A DNA stretch of 64,000 nt from Botrytis cinerea B05.10 (taxonomy: Eukaryota; Ascomycota; Leotiomycetes; Helotiales; Sclerotiniaceae): assembly GCF_000143535.2 (NCBI RefSeq), contig NC_037312.1, positions 2,418,001 through 2,482,000 on the forward strand. Direction: 5' to 3'. The translations under genes and the position numbers were made by a program. The first letter of the stretch is position 1. The number at the start of each line of letters is the position of its first letter. Shown in pieces: positions 48,786 through 59,668 of this stretch. The notes below the pieces were generated by a model. It was given only the letters and a program-made list of their open reading frames with translations, made no database searches and was not told the DNA's origin.

Positions 48786-48849
48786 TGTAGTGTAGTGTAA
48801 TGTAATGTAATGTAGTGTAGTGTAGTGTAGTGTAGTTGTAGTGTAGTGT
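48786..48849 (+). repeat. (TGTAG/TGTAA)n pentanucleotide repeat
   Basis: About 12 imperfect 5-bp units, in the leader or promoter of the septation GTPase gene. Units alternate TGTAG and TGTAA, with one TTGTAG interruption. Confidence 0.9.
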
Positions 48850-49325
48850 GTGAGTTATTTTGGTATCAAAAATTGCTGATGAATCTATAACCGCCGTGGA
48901 AGAAAACCACCACGATGAAAGTCAGGATATGGATGGCCAAGAGGAAGATTCACGGAGAGATTTGAATTGTATTTCGGATTGGACGATTGAAGTTATTCCT
49001 GATGAGAAATATCCAGGGGGTTTCTTGTAAGCCTGGTACAAGGCAAGAAGACAAGGCAGGGCAAGGCAGGGCAAGGCAAACAATTGGCATGCGGTGGTTC
49101 GGCGCTTGGGCGTGCGAAAGGAAACTCGGGCAGGTCGACCAGAGACACTTTGCTCCGTAATAAAGGTATTTGGGGAGGTATTTGGGTAGGGCAGGGCAGG
49201 GCAGGGAGGCAGGTATTTCCTCTTTTCGACGCGTCTCCCTATAAGAGTTCTTTGGGTTGTTGTTGGTAGGAGAAAAGAATGAAGCCGTGTTTGCTTGCTT
49301 GTATTGATATTATCATCCAAGTATT

Positions 49326-49371
49326 GAAGAGGAAGAGGAAGAGGAAGAGGAAGAGGAAGAGGAAGAGGAAG
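49326..49371 (+). repeat. (GAAGAG)n hexanucleotide repeat
   Basis: Seven exact 6-bp units followed by a decaying A/G-rich tail to ~49400. All-purine strand. Confidence 0.95.
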
Positions 49372-49724
49372 ATGCAGGAGAAGGAGAAGAAGAAGAAGGG
49401 AAAAGACTTTGTTCCTCCTAGGTACACTTCGATCAGTACTTTGTCTCCAGATTGGGAAAGTTACAGAGTCTATTTATATTGTGTTTGTTTTTGTTTTTGT
49501 TTGTTTTGATCTTTGTATGTGTATGTGTAAGTAAGTGTAAGTGTATTTTCACCCGTATCTGTGTCTGTATTTACATTAAAGGGCTGTTATTTCATACATT
49601 ATATAGAACCATATATTCATATCATTAGCCAATTGATATTCTTGCTCCTATTGATAATTGGATTCCTTTTCCTCCGGTGGGGGGTTCCATTCAATTCAAT
49701 AGATCGCCATTGGATTCCCTCGTT

Positions 49725-49880
49725 GTCCTCCCTGTCCTCCCTGTCCTCCCTGTCCTCCCAGTCTTTGGCTGTCTTTGGTCTGAAGACAGAGAAGAGACAG
49801 AGACAGGAGACAGGAGACAGAGACAGGAGACAGGAGACAGGAAGCAGACACAGAGACAGGAAACAGAGACAGAAACAAAA
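49725..49880 (+). repeat. pyrimidine block (GTCCTCCCT)4 followed by (GACAGGA)-type purine block
   Basis: Four 9-bp units at 49725-49760 are nearly all pyrimidine. After a ~25-bp spacer, 49786-49880 is a purine-rich array of GAGACAG/GACAGGA units. The CCTGTC and GACAGG cores of the two arms are complementary, so an imperfect hairpin or triplex is possible. It lies about 200-350 bp upstream of the H-protein start codon. Confidence 0.9.
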
Positions 49881-50072
49881 ACAGTCTGGATGTTTGTCCG
49901 CTTAACCTTGGCTCATTTCTCTGATTGGTTCAATCGCTTTGGGTCCATATAAACAATCCTCATTTTTATTATCTCACACCTCTCTTTCACTCTATCGAAT
50001 TAATGATTCCTTGACTAAAGCTCAACTCCACCCCAAAATTCTACCCCTCAAACATCATTTACACACACAATC

Positions 50073-50816
50073 ATGGCATCAATCGCAAGGAGTTTAAGGC
50101 CATGCGCCTCAAAAATTACATCCAGCCCATTCAAGACTGTTCCGTCATGGAGATCTTCATCCTTTGGAGCTGTTCGAGCTTTCTCGGTATCTAGAGCTGG
50201 TGAGTTCATCTTCTTATCCAAGGTGCTCCGACCACCGGCCTATGTCATAGAGTTTTTATGCGCAGAGTGAAGAAGTTGAGCCAGTGTGGTCTACGAAGTG
50301 TAGATGAGACTTTGGAATACTCACCTTATCACTATCATGAGAATGTTCATTGGGATCCAATTTCTACCCATTGCTTACCATATATCCCACCAATACTGAC
50401 ACTTTCTTTGCCCAACCGCAGCTTTCAACAAGAAGTACACCAAGGACCACGAATGGATTCTCCTGTCTCCCGATAACAAGACTGGCACAATCGGCATCAG
50501 TGACTATGCCGCACATGCTCTTGGTGACGTCGTTTATGTCGAGCTTCCTACCGTCCCCCTAGACGTCGGCGCTGGTGATGCCATTGGTGCCGTAGAGTCT
50601 GTCAAGAGCGCATCCGATATCAACAGTCCTATCGCTTGCAAGATTGTGCAGGCTAACAAGATGTTGGAGGAAACACCAAGCACTATCAACAAGGGGCCCG
50701 AAGATGAAACAAGTGCCGGAGGCTGGGTTGCCAAGGTTGAAGTTGGAGAGCAGGGAGTCAAGGATCTGGAAGGCTTGATGGATGAGAGTGCTTACAAGGC
50801 ATTTATTGAGGAATAA
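50073..50816 (+). CDS. GCV3: glycine cleavage system H protein, mitochondrial
   Basis: Lipoyl carrier that shuttles the aminomethyl group between the P, T and L proteins of glycine decarboxylase in the matrix; in fungi it also passes lipoate to other enzymes. Exons 50073-50199 and 50422-50816 give 173 residues. The presequence MASIARSLRPCASKITSSPF to about SRA is basic and Ser-rich. The mature domain begins KKYTKDHEW and contains DVVYVELP and GAVESVKSASDI, where Lys ~104 is the lipoylation site. The C-terminal KVEVGEQGVKDLEGLMDES is standard. The 222-nt intron sits near the end of the presequence and is long for this region. Confidence 0.95.
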
Positions 50817-51122
50817 GCAGCGCAATGGGAGTTGCCATATGACGAGAAATGAGGGCATGGTTGCATGGACGGGCGGGGCATAGCATAGACGGGGGATTCA
50901 ACTCAACATTGACGAATGTGTATTTGGGAATGGAGTTTATTCAACAAACATAAGGGTTGGAGTGGAATGATACTGGGTTAGCTACATTTACATATGTATG
51001 CAGCTTTTAGCGTTCTTGGAACATATTTGAAAGCTATTGGTGGTCCAGCCAGTTAATCTATGTAAAGATTTTTTTACTTTTGTAGCCTATGTGCCTGTGA
51101 AAGAAATCATGCGGGGCTTCAT
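50817..51122. other. convergent intergenic region
   Basis: 306 bp between the H-protein and HEM3 stop codons. The two 3' UTRs probably abut or overlap. No gene seen. Confidence 0.5.
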
Positions 51123-52262
51123 TTATGCATTACCACCCTCCTTAATGACGGGACGATTAAGGTTGATAGCCTCCAGTATTTTGGCAGCACCCTTGCTAAC
51201 CAAATCTTGGGCAAGAGACCATCCAAACTCATCAGCATCTTTTGGCGTGAGAATCTCCTCCAACCTCTCTGATTCCACGCTCTCGGTTCCATCAAGACTG
51301 ACAACGATGGCCTTCATTAACAATTTCCCCTTTTCGATCCAGGTCGTCTCAACTCCGATCGGCACACTGCATCCACCTTCCAAAGTTCTCATCAGACTTC
51401 TTTCCGCCAACCCCGCCAATTGAGTCGGTTCATGTTGCAACGCAGAGATCATCGTGCCGATTTCTTCGTCACCATCTCTAACCTCCAGAGCCAATGCACC
51501 TTGTCCCACAGCATGCAACATACCGCCACCCTCTGTTTTACTATCCAGATACTGCGTGATTCTCTCTCCCCAACCCATTCTTAACAAGCCCGCCGCTGCT
51601 AAAATCAAACATGAATACTTCCCATCATCCGCATCCAACTTATTCAACCTAGTTCCAATGTTGCCCCTCGCGTTCTCAAACTTTAACTCGGGGTACTTCC
51701 TAGCTATCTGCGCGCTTCTTCTCACACTACTCGTCCCCACAACGCTTCCAGCCGGCAGCTCTGACAAGCTCTTGTAATTACTTCCTGCCTTCATAATCAA
51801 GGCATCCCGAGGATCTTCTCGTTCGAGGATGGCACCAATTATACATTTGCTCGGTAATTGCGTTGGCATATCTTTAAGACAGTGAACCACAATATCCAAC
51901 TTTCTGTCCAACAACAAAGCCTCAAGTTCATGTGTCCATAGACTCTTTGCGCCAAAATCATGCAGAGCAGTTACTTGATTCTTGTCGCCCATCGTTTCCA
52001 ATTTGGTAATCTCGAAGTTTAAATGGGGATGGGCTTTTTCGAGCGCAGCCTTTACTTGCTCGGTTTGCACCATGGCGAGTGCGGATTTGCGTGTGCCAAT
52101 GTGAATAGTGGCTGGCTTTTCATTCTGGGATGTCTCGCGTTCGGATTGGTGATCGAGAGCGCGGAGGGGCGCAGTGTCTTTGGAGGACTTTTCTTGGGTA
52201 CTGGTAGTGGGGTCGAGAACGGAGCGGGAGGATGTAGATTCTTTTTGCTCGTGAGTCGCCAT
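51123..52262 (-). CDS. HEM3: porphobilinogen deaminase (hydroxymethylbilane synthase)
   Basis: Third cytosolic step of haem synthesis: four porphobilinogen condense to hydroxymethylbilane. Single exon, 379 residues. A ~50-residue Ser/Thr/Glu-rich N-terminus precedes the catalytic body, which begins IHIGTRKSALAMVQTEQV. HCLKDMPT holds the catalytic Asp (~131). GTSSVRRSAQI and NARGNIGTRLNKL bind the growing chain. EGGCSVPIGVE supplies Cys ~298 for the dipyrromethane cofactor. All key residues are present. The extra N-terminal stretch relative to bacterial enzymes could be from a too-early start; an internal ATG (M64) lies inside the fold, so the annotated start is kept. Confidence 0.96.
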   Translation of the reverse strand: MATHEQKESTSSRSVLDPTTSTQEKSSKDTAPLRALDHQSERETSQNEKPATIHIGTRKSALAMVQTEQVKAALEKAHPHLNFEITKLETMGDKNQVTALHDFGAKSLWTHELEALLLDRKLDIVVHCLKDMPTQLPSKCIIGAILEREDPRDALIMKAGSNYKSLSELPAGSVVGTSSVRRSAQIARKYPELKFENARGNIGTRLNKLDADDGKYSCLILAAAGLLRMGWGERITQYLDSKTEGGGMLHAVGQGALALEVRDGDEEIGTMISALQHEPTQLAGLAERSLMRTLEGGCSVPIGVETTWIEKGKLLMKAIVVSLDGTESVESERLEEILTPKDADEFGWSLAQDLVSKGAAKILEAINLNRPVIKEGGNA

Positions 52263-52891
52263 CTTGGATTGGGTATGAATTGAAAGTAACTGGAGCTTTC
52301 AATGTGAATATGTGGTATAGAGGTATTGGAGTTGGGAGGTGGAAGAGCAGCTGAGTGATGCTCCTTCATGGTGGGGGGTATTTCGGTGAGCTTACAATCC
52401 ACTAAACCCCTCTATTGACAGGGGTAATGGTTCCACAATAGTGTGTGTGTATCTGGTTCAAGTGAGATTCACCAGGAAACACAAACATAAAACAACAACA
52501 ACAACAACAACAACCACAACCACGACCAACCATCAATTACTGTATTCACCGCTCTTGAGTCTTAAATAGTATTTTTGACAATTGGTGAATAGAGGGCAAT
52601 TGTTCGACTCAGATACAATATGAGACATGAAATACTTGAACTTCACTCAAGTCATGTTTAAGAAGGAAGAGACAGATTCGGTGATGATCTGTTTGACACA
52701 CAGCTCATGAATCTCACATAATACTTTGACCAGAGATTGAAATCTATTGATGGTCAGGCAATGAAAGAGGCTGTGTTTGAAGTCAAGCCTGCTATGGGTA
52801 TCAACTAGATGTTGACAAGATGCAAACGCTGAAGTACCAAAACAATCACCTCTTAATGGTCCTCGCGTCTATTACACTCTTTCATTCTTTT
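52263..52891. other. intergenic region with (AAC)n
   Basis: It holds the HEM3 5' flank, an AAC trinucleotide run at 52491-52514, and the 3' flank of the MetE-like gene. No gene seen. Confidence 0.5.
52491..52514 (+). repeat. (AAC)8 microsatellite
   Basis: Eight exact AAC units followed by AACCAC-type degenerate copies, about 230 bp upstream of the HEM3 start. Confidence 0.95.
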
Positions 52892-53992
52892 CTACATTTC
52901 TTCCGTAATCTTCTTGGCAATTTCCAAGACACTCTCCAACTCTCTTGCATCCGCGCGACCTAGACCGCACTCTGTCGCGATACCAAAATCTGCAACAACT
53001 TCACTCGCAGATTTAATTCTTAATTTCGTCCCCTCAAGGTCATCCTGATGTAAGACTCCCAAATACAACTCTGTATCATTCTTCTCCAAGTTTTTCAATG
53101 GTTCAAAGTACCCTCGATCAATCCGATCTTTTGGTACAGGCATGTGAATCCAATTAACCGGTCTTCTCCTTCTTGTTCCAGTCAAGACTCGATTCGCAAC
53201 ATCGACTAATAAGCTCATGTCTTTCGGTTGCGTGAAGTGTTGATGTCCAAGATCACCGTAGCAGAAATGGAAGCCGAGTTCGACGGATGGGTCTATAGCA
53301 TCTGCTAATTCGAGGACACGATTGACAATACTGTCTTTTAAGGCCATGATCCACTAAAACGTCGAGTTAGTACTCGTCTAGGCGTTTGAATATCAAATGA
53401 TAGAGATGCCACCAAGTCCACGAATACTTACGTGTAGTGGAGGCAACACAACTCCTTCCAGAAATGCAAACTCCACAGCAACGTCCCATTGTAGAGCCAA
53501 ATCTTCTGCGGGAATCTCATCTTGAATACGACGAACAGCTTTCAGTAAAGCCTTTGTATAAACTGGTTCAACTGCTTCTTGATATGCTGGCTCGATTGCT
53601 ACGTGAAGAACATTGATGGGTGTAGGAAGTGAAACTTGGAATTTCACCCCGTTCGGTATGACACCACCATCCCGAAGTCTACAAAAAGTAGCATACGAGT
53701 CTATGGCAGCATCATCATATCCAATAGGCATGAGTTGGATCTTCTCGGGAGAAATGGGAATTGGGCCTGGATCCTTGGCAAGGGAGAAATATAAAGAGCG
53801 GACTAGATAAGGGTATCTATAGAACACGCTTCTTTGCCAGAGGACGAAGTTCCCTCGGTTACCAGGTTCACCATCCGGGATACGCTTTAATTGGGTGGGA
53901 AATGTAGCACTGAGTGTACGGTAAACAGTTGGCGTGTCAGGGAGACAGATACTCCCCACGAAGTGCACATTCTTGCCGGAGGGAGAGGCCAT
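52892..53992 (-). CDS. UROD/MetE-like (cobalamin-independent methionine synthase-like) protein
   Basis: TIM-barrel protein of the UROD/MetE superfamily. Exons 53992-53432 and 53353-52892 give 340 residues, half the size of true MetE, with only one barrel. HFCYGDLGH carries the H-x-C pair and ATECGLGRAD the last cysteine; together they resemble the zinc site that activates the thiol substrate in MetE. VGSICLPDTPTVYRTLSATF is the N-terminal strand. Fungal single-barrel members are of unknown reaction; homocysteine methylation is unlikely to be assumed. No signal peptide. An alternate downstream in-frame ATG (53347) lies in the second exon and would give only the C-terminal half. Confidence 0.82.
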
Positions 53993-55852
53993 GTTGGAAA
54001 GTTCGCAACTAGTGCTACGTAGGATGGAGTTTCCAGGGAAAAGGTTATGATATGAAAAGTGTACGACAAACAGGCGAGTGAAGCCTAGCTAGCTTTATGA
54101 TATGGAAAGAAAAGGATTGACACAATGGTATTATCTCAAGCTGAACGACGAGGGCTTCTTATATAAATTATTTCACATTCAAAATTCACCTCCAATACTT
54201 TATTTGGGAAGCGAAGGAATACAACTACGCCAGTACACTGTTAAAATTCAAACATTCAATTGGCAGTTCAGCAGCAGAGTTACATTGAACAATTGTACTA
54301 CTTTAAGAAAAAGCCCCTCGATTCACGCTTCTTTCGCTCAATTTTGTAAGCTGAACTTGATGAACAAGGGTCTAGAGAGGGAATCTCCAGCATAGAGTGA
54401 CTGAAAAAGTGATTGACATTGAATAGCGCTGAAGGATTTCGCTTCGTCAGCGTTTACATAGACCACGAGGTCTCCAATCAGCCTCATATACATGACTTCA
54501 AACGTCATATATGGATCCACCAACATGGCACAGAATTTCAGCCCTGCAGCGAATTTACCGAAGAGTAGAAAATTCGTAGATTGAGGATACTAGGTATGCC
54601 ACATTCATCTCCGAGCCTCTCTCTCTTTGCAGATTGTGATAACTGAGCATAGGGTAAATGGTAAGATCGGGGTGATATGATACGGGACAAGAGGTCGGAA
54701 ACAGGCAATTTACGGGTTTTCATAACTGTTGGTGGTGGGGGGAAGTGCTTGGCGTTGGAGTGATGTTGGTGCTGATGCGGAATTAAGAAACTCCAGACGT
54801 TCTTCAAATAATTTGGGATGCGTAGGGTAAGCATAATATTTGGGGGTTAGATGCAAGAGCTGCTTTGTAGTCATTCGTCGATTAAGCTTGAGTTTTGAAG
54901 GGCTGTTGGTCGATATCTGGTAATTTTGATGTTGATGTTTTGTTTTGTTTTGTTTTGTTTGCTTTGAATACCGAATTCGAATGTTTCTAATATAATGTAT
55001 AGTCAGAATATTAGTTCTAAGAAATGGGATGTGGGGGGTACAGAGATTAGATAGAGTTGAGGAGACGTCAATTTTTGGAGGGGACATGCTGCTCGTCAGG
55101 CTCTCCATACATACTGCGAAAGAATTGTATGGATCCGTTTTGATTTGTCAGGGGAGGAAGTGAGCCTGCAAATATCACTCTAAAAGTTGCATAAGGAGAA
55201 GCAGCAAGCGAAAAGCAAGGACGTGGAGTGGAGAAATAAGATAAATGCTGATGCGGCACGAGCGTTACCTGGTACTGAAGTTTGCTTGAAATATAAGCGC
55301 AATGTGATACGAAGATGCGGATGCGGCGCGGTGCATTTGATGACTCATGATTGGATTGTTCTACGGTGCGGCGCGGTATGAGGCGCAGGCTCTGAAGAAC
55401 GATATACAAACGAATGCAATTCGCGGTTTCTATGGGAAGCGGCGAGGTGTGATTATGAGTTAAGTACTAGGCAGTCAATTCACATAAGGATCGGGCGTAG
55501 AATGAAGTGGGACGAGGTGAAAAGGGGTGTGATGAGGGATGTAATTGAAAAACTGGAATGATACGTTGAACAGTAAGACTATCCCACGAATCTTGATTTC
55601 GGGAATTTCTAATTGAACAAACGAAAGTTCACATGCAGATTTAGATCAGATTTATACATGATCTCGTGCAAATTTCAAACCCTATATACAACTAATCTCT
55701 TGTCATGTGTTTGTCGTTCCATGCTACAAGTTATAACATCATAGCCTTGATAATTTTTAATCGCCCCCTTTTCACCACCTTGGCCTTTTTTTTTCTTCTC
55801 CTGACATAGCAAACTAACGCGATGAGTAAAGAATATGGAAAAGAAAATGCAT
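53993..55852. other. 1.9-kb gene-free region
   Basis: Between the MetE-like start and the RNase T2 stop. It includes (GTTTT)n near 54938-54960, a TGACTCA site near 55340, and GCGGCGCGGT direct repeats near 55322 and 55367. Frames of up to ~130 codons on the minus strand are low complexity and show no motif. Confidence 0.4.
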
Positions 55853-57327
55853 TTAGACAGAGGTCCAAGCGAACTTGACAGAAACGCTTTGGCTGGAGGT
55901 GTAAACGGTTGCTTGAGTAGAACCGGATGGGACGGCGGTAGCGTAGAAGGTAGATGAGCCGCTGTATGTGAGGTAGCCACCGGAGGACTGGGATGTGTTA
56001 GTTGATTGGAATTTTAATCGAAGGGGGGAGAGAGATGGTGGGAGGAAAGAGGAGGAAGGAAACTTACTCCGAAGACGGTGGAGACACCGGAGCCGCAGGA
56101 AAATGTACCGCTGGAGATACCGCACGTACCCTTGGAGGACTTGAGGGTGAATCCGGTACCTAGGATGAGAGTTAGTGGGGTTCGTTTAATGATAGATGAA
56201 GAGTTGAGATAGGTCTTCAGACAACCAGTTTTTCATCAGGGCTTGGAAAGAAGAAACTCACCAGAAGCAGTGGCGGTATATGTAGCACAGGTACCGCTAG
56301 TGTACCAGGTGCCTGCACTAATCAAACATCCAGTGTTGGTGCTTCCAACATATGCCTCCAAATAGCCAGATCCAGAGAAGCTGCCAGTGCCAACAGGAGC
56401 AGTCGCGGTGGTAGTTGGGGTACCAGAGCCAGAGCCGGACTTGGGAGCATACTTAATGCCGGTACTGGGGCATGATCCAGATTGACCGACGGGGGCAATG
56501 GGAACGAATGTTCCGGTAGCAACGGAACCGCGTACTTCAAAGGAGTACCAAATCTGATCGAGAGAAGAAGAAGTACATGAAATGGTAGCAGGGTATCCGA
56601 AGCCGGCGGTGATGGCTGCTTGGATTTGAGCGGAGGTGTAGGTTTTGGTGGTGGAGGGCACGATTCCAGCATTGGATAACCACTGTGGTGATGTTAGTTA
56701 CTTCTTTCTTTCGCTTATGTGGTAGGCTACTTACTGTGTAGGTAGGAAGAATCTTGAAAAGATCGACAGCAACATTGAAGAAGTCTACAACTTCTGCACC
56801 GGTGGTGTAGCTGCTGTAGCAAGAAGGCTCAAGGGTACTGATACAGGTTCCGTGCTTGTTCCACTCGTGTTCCCAGAATACCTCATTGGTAGAGTCATCA
56901 CTGACCCAGTAGGTGTTCATATACGAGAGCAAGGATGTTTGGCCAGCAGCACTAAGGATGTTGGTAATGCTTGAATATTCACGGCTGGTATCGCAATTTG
57001 AATCGTAGGTACCATCACAGTGATCGGGCCACAAACCGTGGATTGTCCAAGAGTTGGAAGGACCTTGAGTATGATTAATTTCTGACTTGTGAAGCGAGGT
57101 TAGGAGGGAAAGAAAATTTGTATACCTGTGCTAGGATTGGAGTCCCAGAATTGGGTCTGAACCATTTGACCACCAGGAGTATTGAAGCAGCAAGTGTTGG
57201 TGCTGGAACCGCTACAACTCAATGCTGGATTCGAACATACCAACGGAGTCGCAGCGAGACTGGCTGCACGTGCAGCTGGTGCCAGAAGCGCGAATGGCAA
57301 AAGACCTTTGAAAATTGAGGAAGTCAT
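55853..57327 (-). CDS. secreted RNase T2 with C-terminal extension
   Basis: Acid endoribonuclease of the T2 family, secreted or vacuolar. Exons 57327-57126, 57063-56735, 56682-56262, 56159-56068 and 55987-55853 give 392 residues. A signal peptide is visible (GLLPFALLAPAARAASLA, cleavage near residue 20). CAS I is SWTIHGLWPDH (His ~76) and CAS II is WEHEWNKHGTC (His ~133, ~138). The conserved His/Glu/Lys set is intact. At least eight cysteines flank the sites. After ~residue 255 a Ser/Gly/Thr-rich linker leads to a ~120-residue Gly/Ser/Tyr-rich C-terminal domain (GSGYLEAYVGSTNTGCLI), as in RNY1-like fungal enzymes. The frame also opens upstream at a TTG, which I did not use. Confidence 0.93.
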
Positions 57328-58763
57328 TGTTGCACAAAGTTTTAATACCAAGGAAAGCGAGGGAAATGGATGCTTCTATTTCACGCAAAGAAGATTCACC
57401 ACTTCCACCGAGGCCATAGATATAGCATTTTCAAATTGCATCCATTCGCCATGGGTGATAAGCAATCTTCACCAAAACGTGTCACACTCCATTGGCGTTG
57501 GGATGTATTAGACATTATCTAAGAGAAGAAGGTGTATAAGAGAGAAGGGCTGGAAGAAAGGGCAGTATTGCATGCTCATAGGCCAATTGTGATATCGAAC
57601 TACGATGTTTTCAAGGTTCCTAAACGGGCTAGAACCGGACGCTTGATACTATATTGATCTCCATTTTATGCTTATCCCCTGATCGGCAGTCGAATGGGAG
57701 GAATTGATTCACCAGACGATAAATGAGGAAAGTTAATAAGGCTAATCGATAGTCAGGCACATTACGTATTCCTACCGGCCAGCGAATGATAGATGATAGA
57801 TGAGAAACCTCCCTACCATTCGGCTATCATTCGCCGGGCAGAGATTTTCTTGTAGAGCAACAACGGGAGGTAAAATGTTGTGCAGGATCCAAATCGGAGA
57901 TAATGATGAAAAAAGAAAAAAGATCCTATCTTCCCTTGTGATACTTTTGATGGTTGTCGTCGTGGACTTTTTAAATGGTTTTCGGAAGGTAGCCACACAG
58001 ATTGCTGGGATTTATGCGTGCGACCTTCTAAAATAAGACCGCCAAGCATTCTCTCACATTTCGCTCCTCGCCGTCGTCCATCAACATGATTATTGTCACA
58101 CTGTCGCTCCTGCGGCCCCGCGATTCTACGACGATGTGAAGATGTGAAGATGTGAAGATATGAAGACGCGAAATATTTCTGGGCGGCAACTTCGGTCCCG
58201 TCAACCCTGTTAAGTTATCACATGTGATCTGTTTCCCTGCTTTGCAGAAAGTAAATCGGGGCGCGCCGCTGTAGATGCAGATAGTTCAGATTGTGGGGAC
58301 ACCGAGGTATGGAGAATTGAAAGCAGATAACCTATCGTTCCGCCACGGGTAATTCCATCCGATAAACTGCCAACAACTAGAGAGCATCGTCATCGTCGTC
58401 GATTTTGCCATCATCATCGCCGCCGGTTCTCCCAACGCTATTGATGCCACCACTATCATCACATCAATATCGTCTTGCAATATCACAACTGTGTGTCAAG
58501 TCGTATCAGTCGGCCGTAGCACCGTGAGACATTGTGAGATTCATTGAAAATGAAAAACTCAGTTGTGAGTATTGGCCCAGTTTGTGTGTCCTCATGCATC
58601 CAGTCAATGTCCTCATCCAAAGGTTTCGGATAAAACGAAGACTTGGGGCATTGGCAAGCTCTTGGGGTCGAGAACAGAACTTCCTAAATAGTCTGAAGAT
58701 TGCGCGGACAATTGATGCTATCTTGATATTGGGAGGAGGGCTTTGCGCAAGGCCAAAGATTGG
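57328..58763. other. divergent intergenic region RNase T2 / class II aldolase
   Basis: 1.4 kb. It contains the 8-bp tandem repeat listed separately. An ATG at 58551 followed by GTGAGT could be an alternative first exon of the aldolase. No other gene is supported. Confidence 0.4.
58133..58172 (+). repeat. 8-bp tandem repeat (GATGTGAA)5
   Basis: Three exact units, then GATATGAA and GACGCGAA. About 600 bp upstream of the class II aldolase. Confidence 0.9.
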
Positions 58764-59668
58764 ATGATCAAGATTGGTGTAAGATTGTTGACCTGGGTTA
58801 ATCAATCGCCTTCAGATTCAAACCCTCGTCCACGCGAATCATATTTTGCATCATCAGAATGTTGTTGATGCTTATGGTCATGTGTCTGTTCGCCATCCGG
58901 ACAACCCAGGTATCTTCATTATGTCGGCATCGACCGCGCCAGCATTGGTCTCATCCATCTCCGACTTGGTACATTATAATGTATCCGATGGCGCTCCAGT
59001 AGATCCGAAGGCGAAGAAAGGGTACCAAGAACGGTTTATCCATAGCGAAATTTACAAGAAATTCTCAGAGATCAATTGCGTTATCCACAGTCATGCCGAG
59101 GCCGTGATACCCTACACCATGAACGGAGTCCAGATGCGACCGATATTTCACATGGCTGGGTTCTTAGGTATGATACTCTGCCGGAAACTATGCATTAATA
59201 TGTATATAACGATTACTTATAGGTGATCATGTACCTAATTTTGATATCACGGAGCTATACACCTCGAACGATAGACAAGACTTCTTGGTAAACTCTGGAC
59301 GGTTTGGCAGTGCCTTGGCCGAGAAATTCTCCAAGCCGGAATCAAGTACCCAAGACTATAACGTCGTCTTAATGGCAAATCACGGTTTCACGACGGTAGG
59401 ATCAAGTATCAAGCAGGCTATCTACCGTGCTGTTTATACCCAAATCAATGCGGGTCTCCAAGCAAAAGCCATTATGCTCAGGAATGCCGACGGGAGAGCT
59501 GCTGACCTTGGCCCTTTAAGGTTTTTGAATGCCGAACAAGCTTCTGGTTCCGAAAAATTCAACGATGACACCGCCGAAAGACCTTGGCAGTTATGGGTGC
59601 GAGAAGTTGAGGCAAACCCTTTGTATCAGAATGAAGCATCAAAGATGGACTCCTCAGATGAGGTATGA
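58764..59668 (+). CDS. class II aldolase/adducin-family protein
   Basis: Zinc-dependent aldolase-fold protein (FucA/adducin head). The core exons are 58816-59167 and 59223-59668. The likely first exon is 58764-58778 (five residues, then a 37-nt GTAAGA...CAG intron), making ~271 residues; the start is uncertain. Metal ligands fit HSHAEAVIPY (H-x-H) and MANHGFTTVG. IHSEIYKKF carries the Glu near the catalytic site, and VVDAYGHVSVRHPDNPGIF is the family N-terminal block. Related fungal proteins are annotated as aldolase/ketotetronate or siderophore-cluster members, but the substrate is not predictable here. No signal peptide. Confidence 0.82.

Larger units (their letters stand above)
48627..50072. 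other. microsatellite-rich divergent intergenic region
   Basis: 1.4 kb between two outward-facing genes, unusually rich in simple repeats (48786-48849, 49046-49075, 49187-49215, 49326-49371, 49725-49880). Open frames inside it are translations of these repeats and are not credible genes. Confidence 0.75.

Noticed and set aside
49279..49952. Overlapping KR-rich and 'DRRQET'-type frames, both strands
   Set aside because: Translations of (GAAGAG)n and (GACAGGA)n microsatellites, not genes.
54710..55108. 132-codon minus frame rich in Lys, Asn and Gln
   Set aside because: Low complexity from (GTTTT)n and AT-rich text; no recognisable fold.
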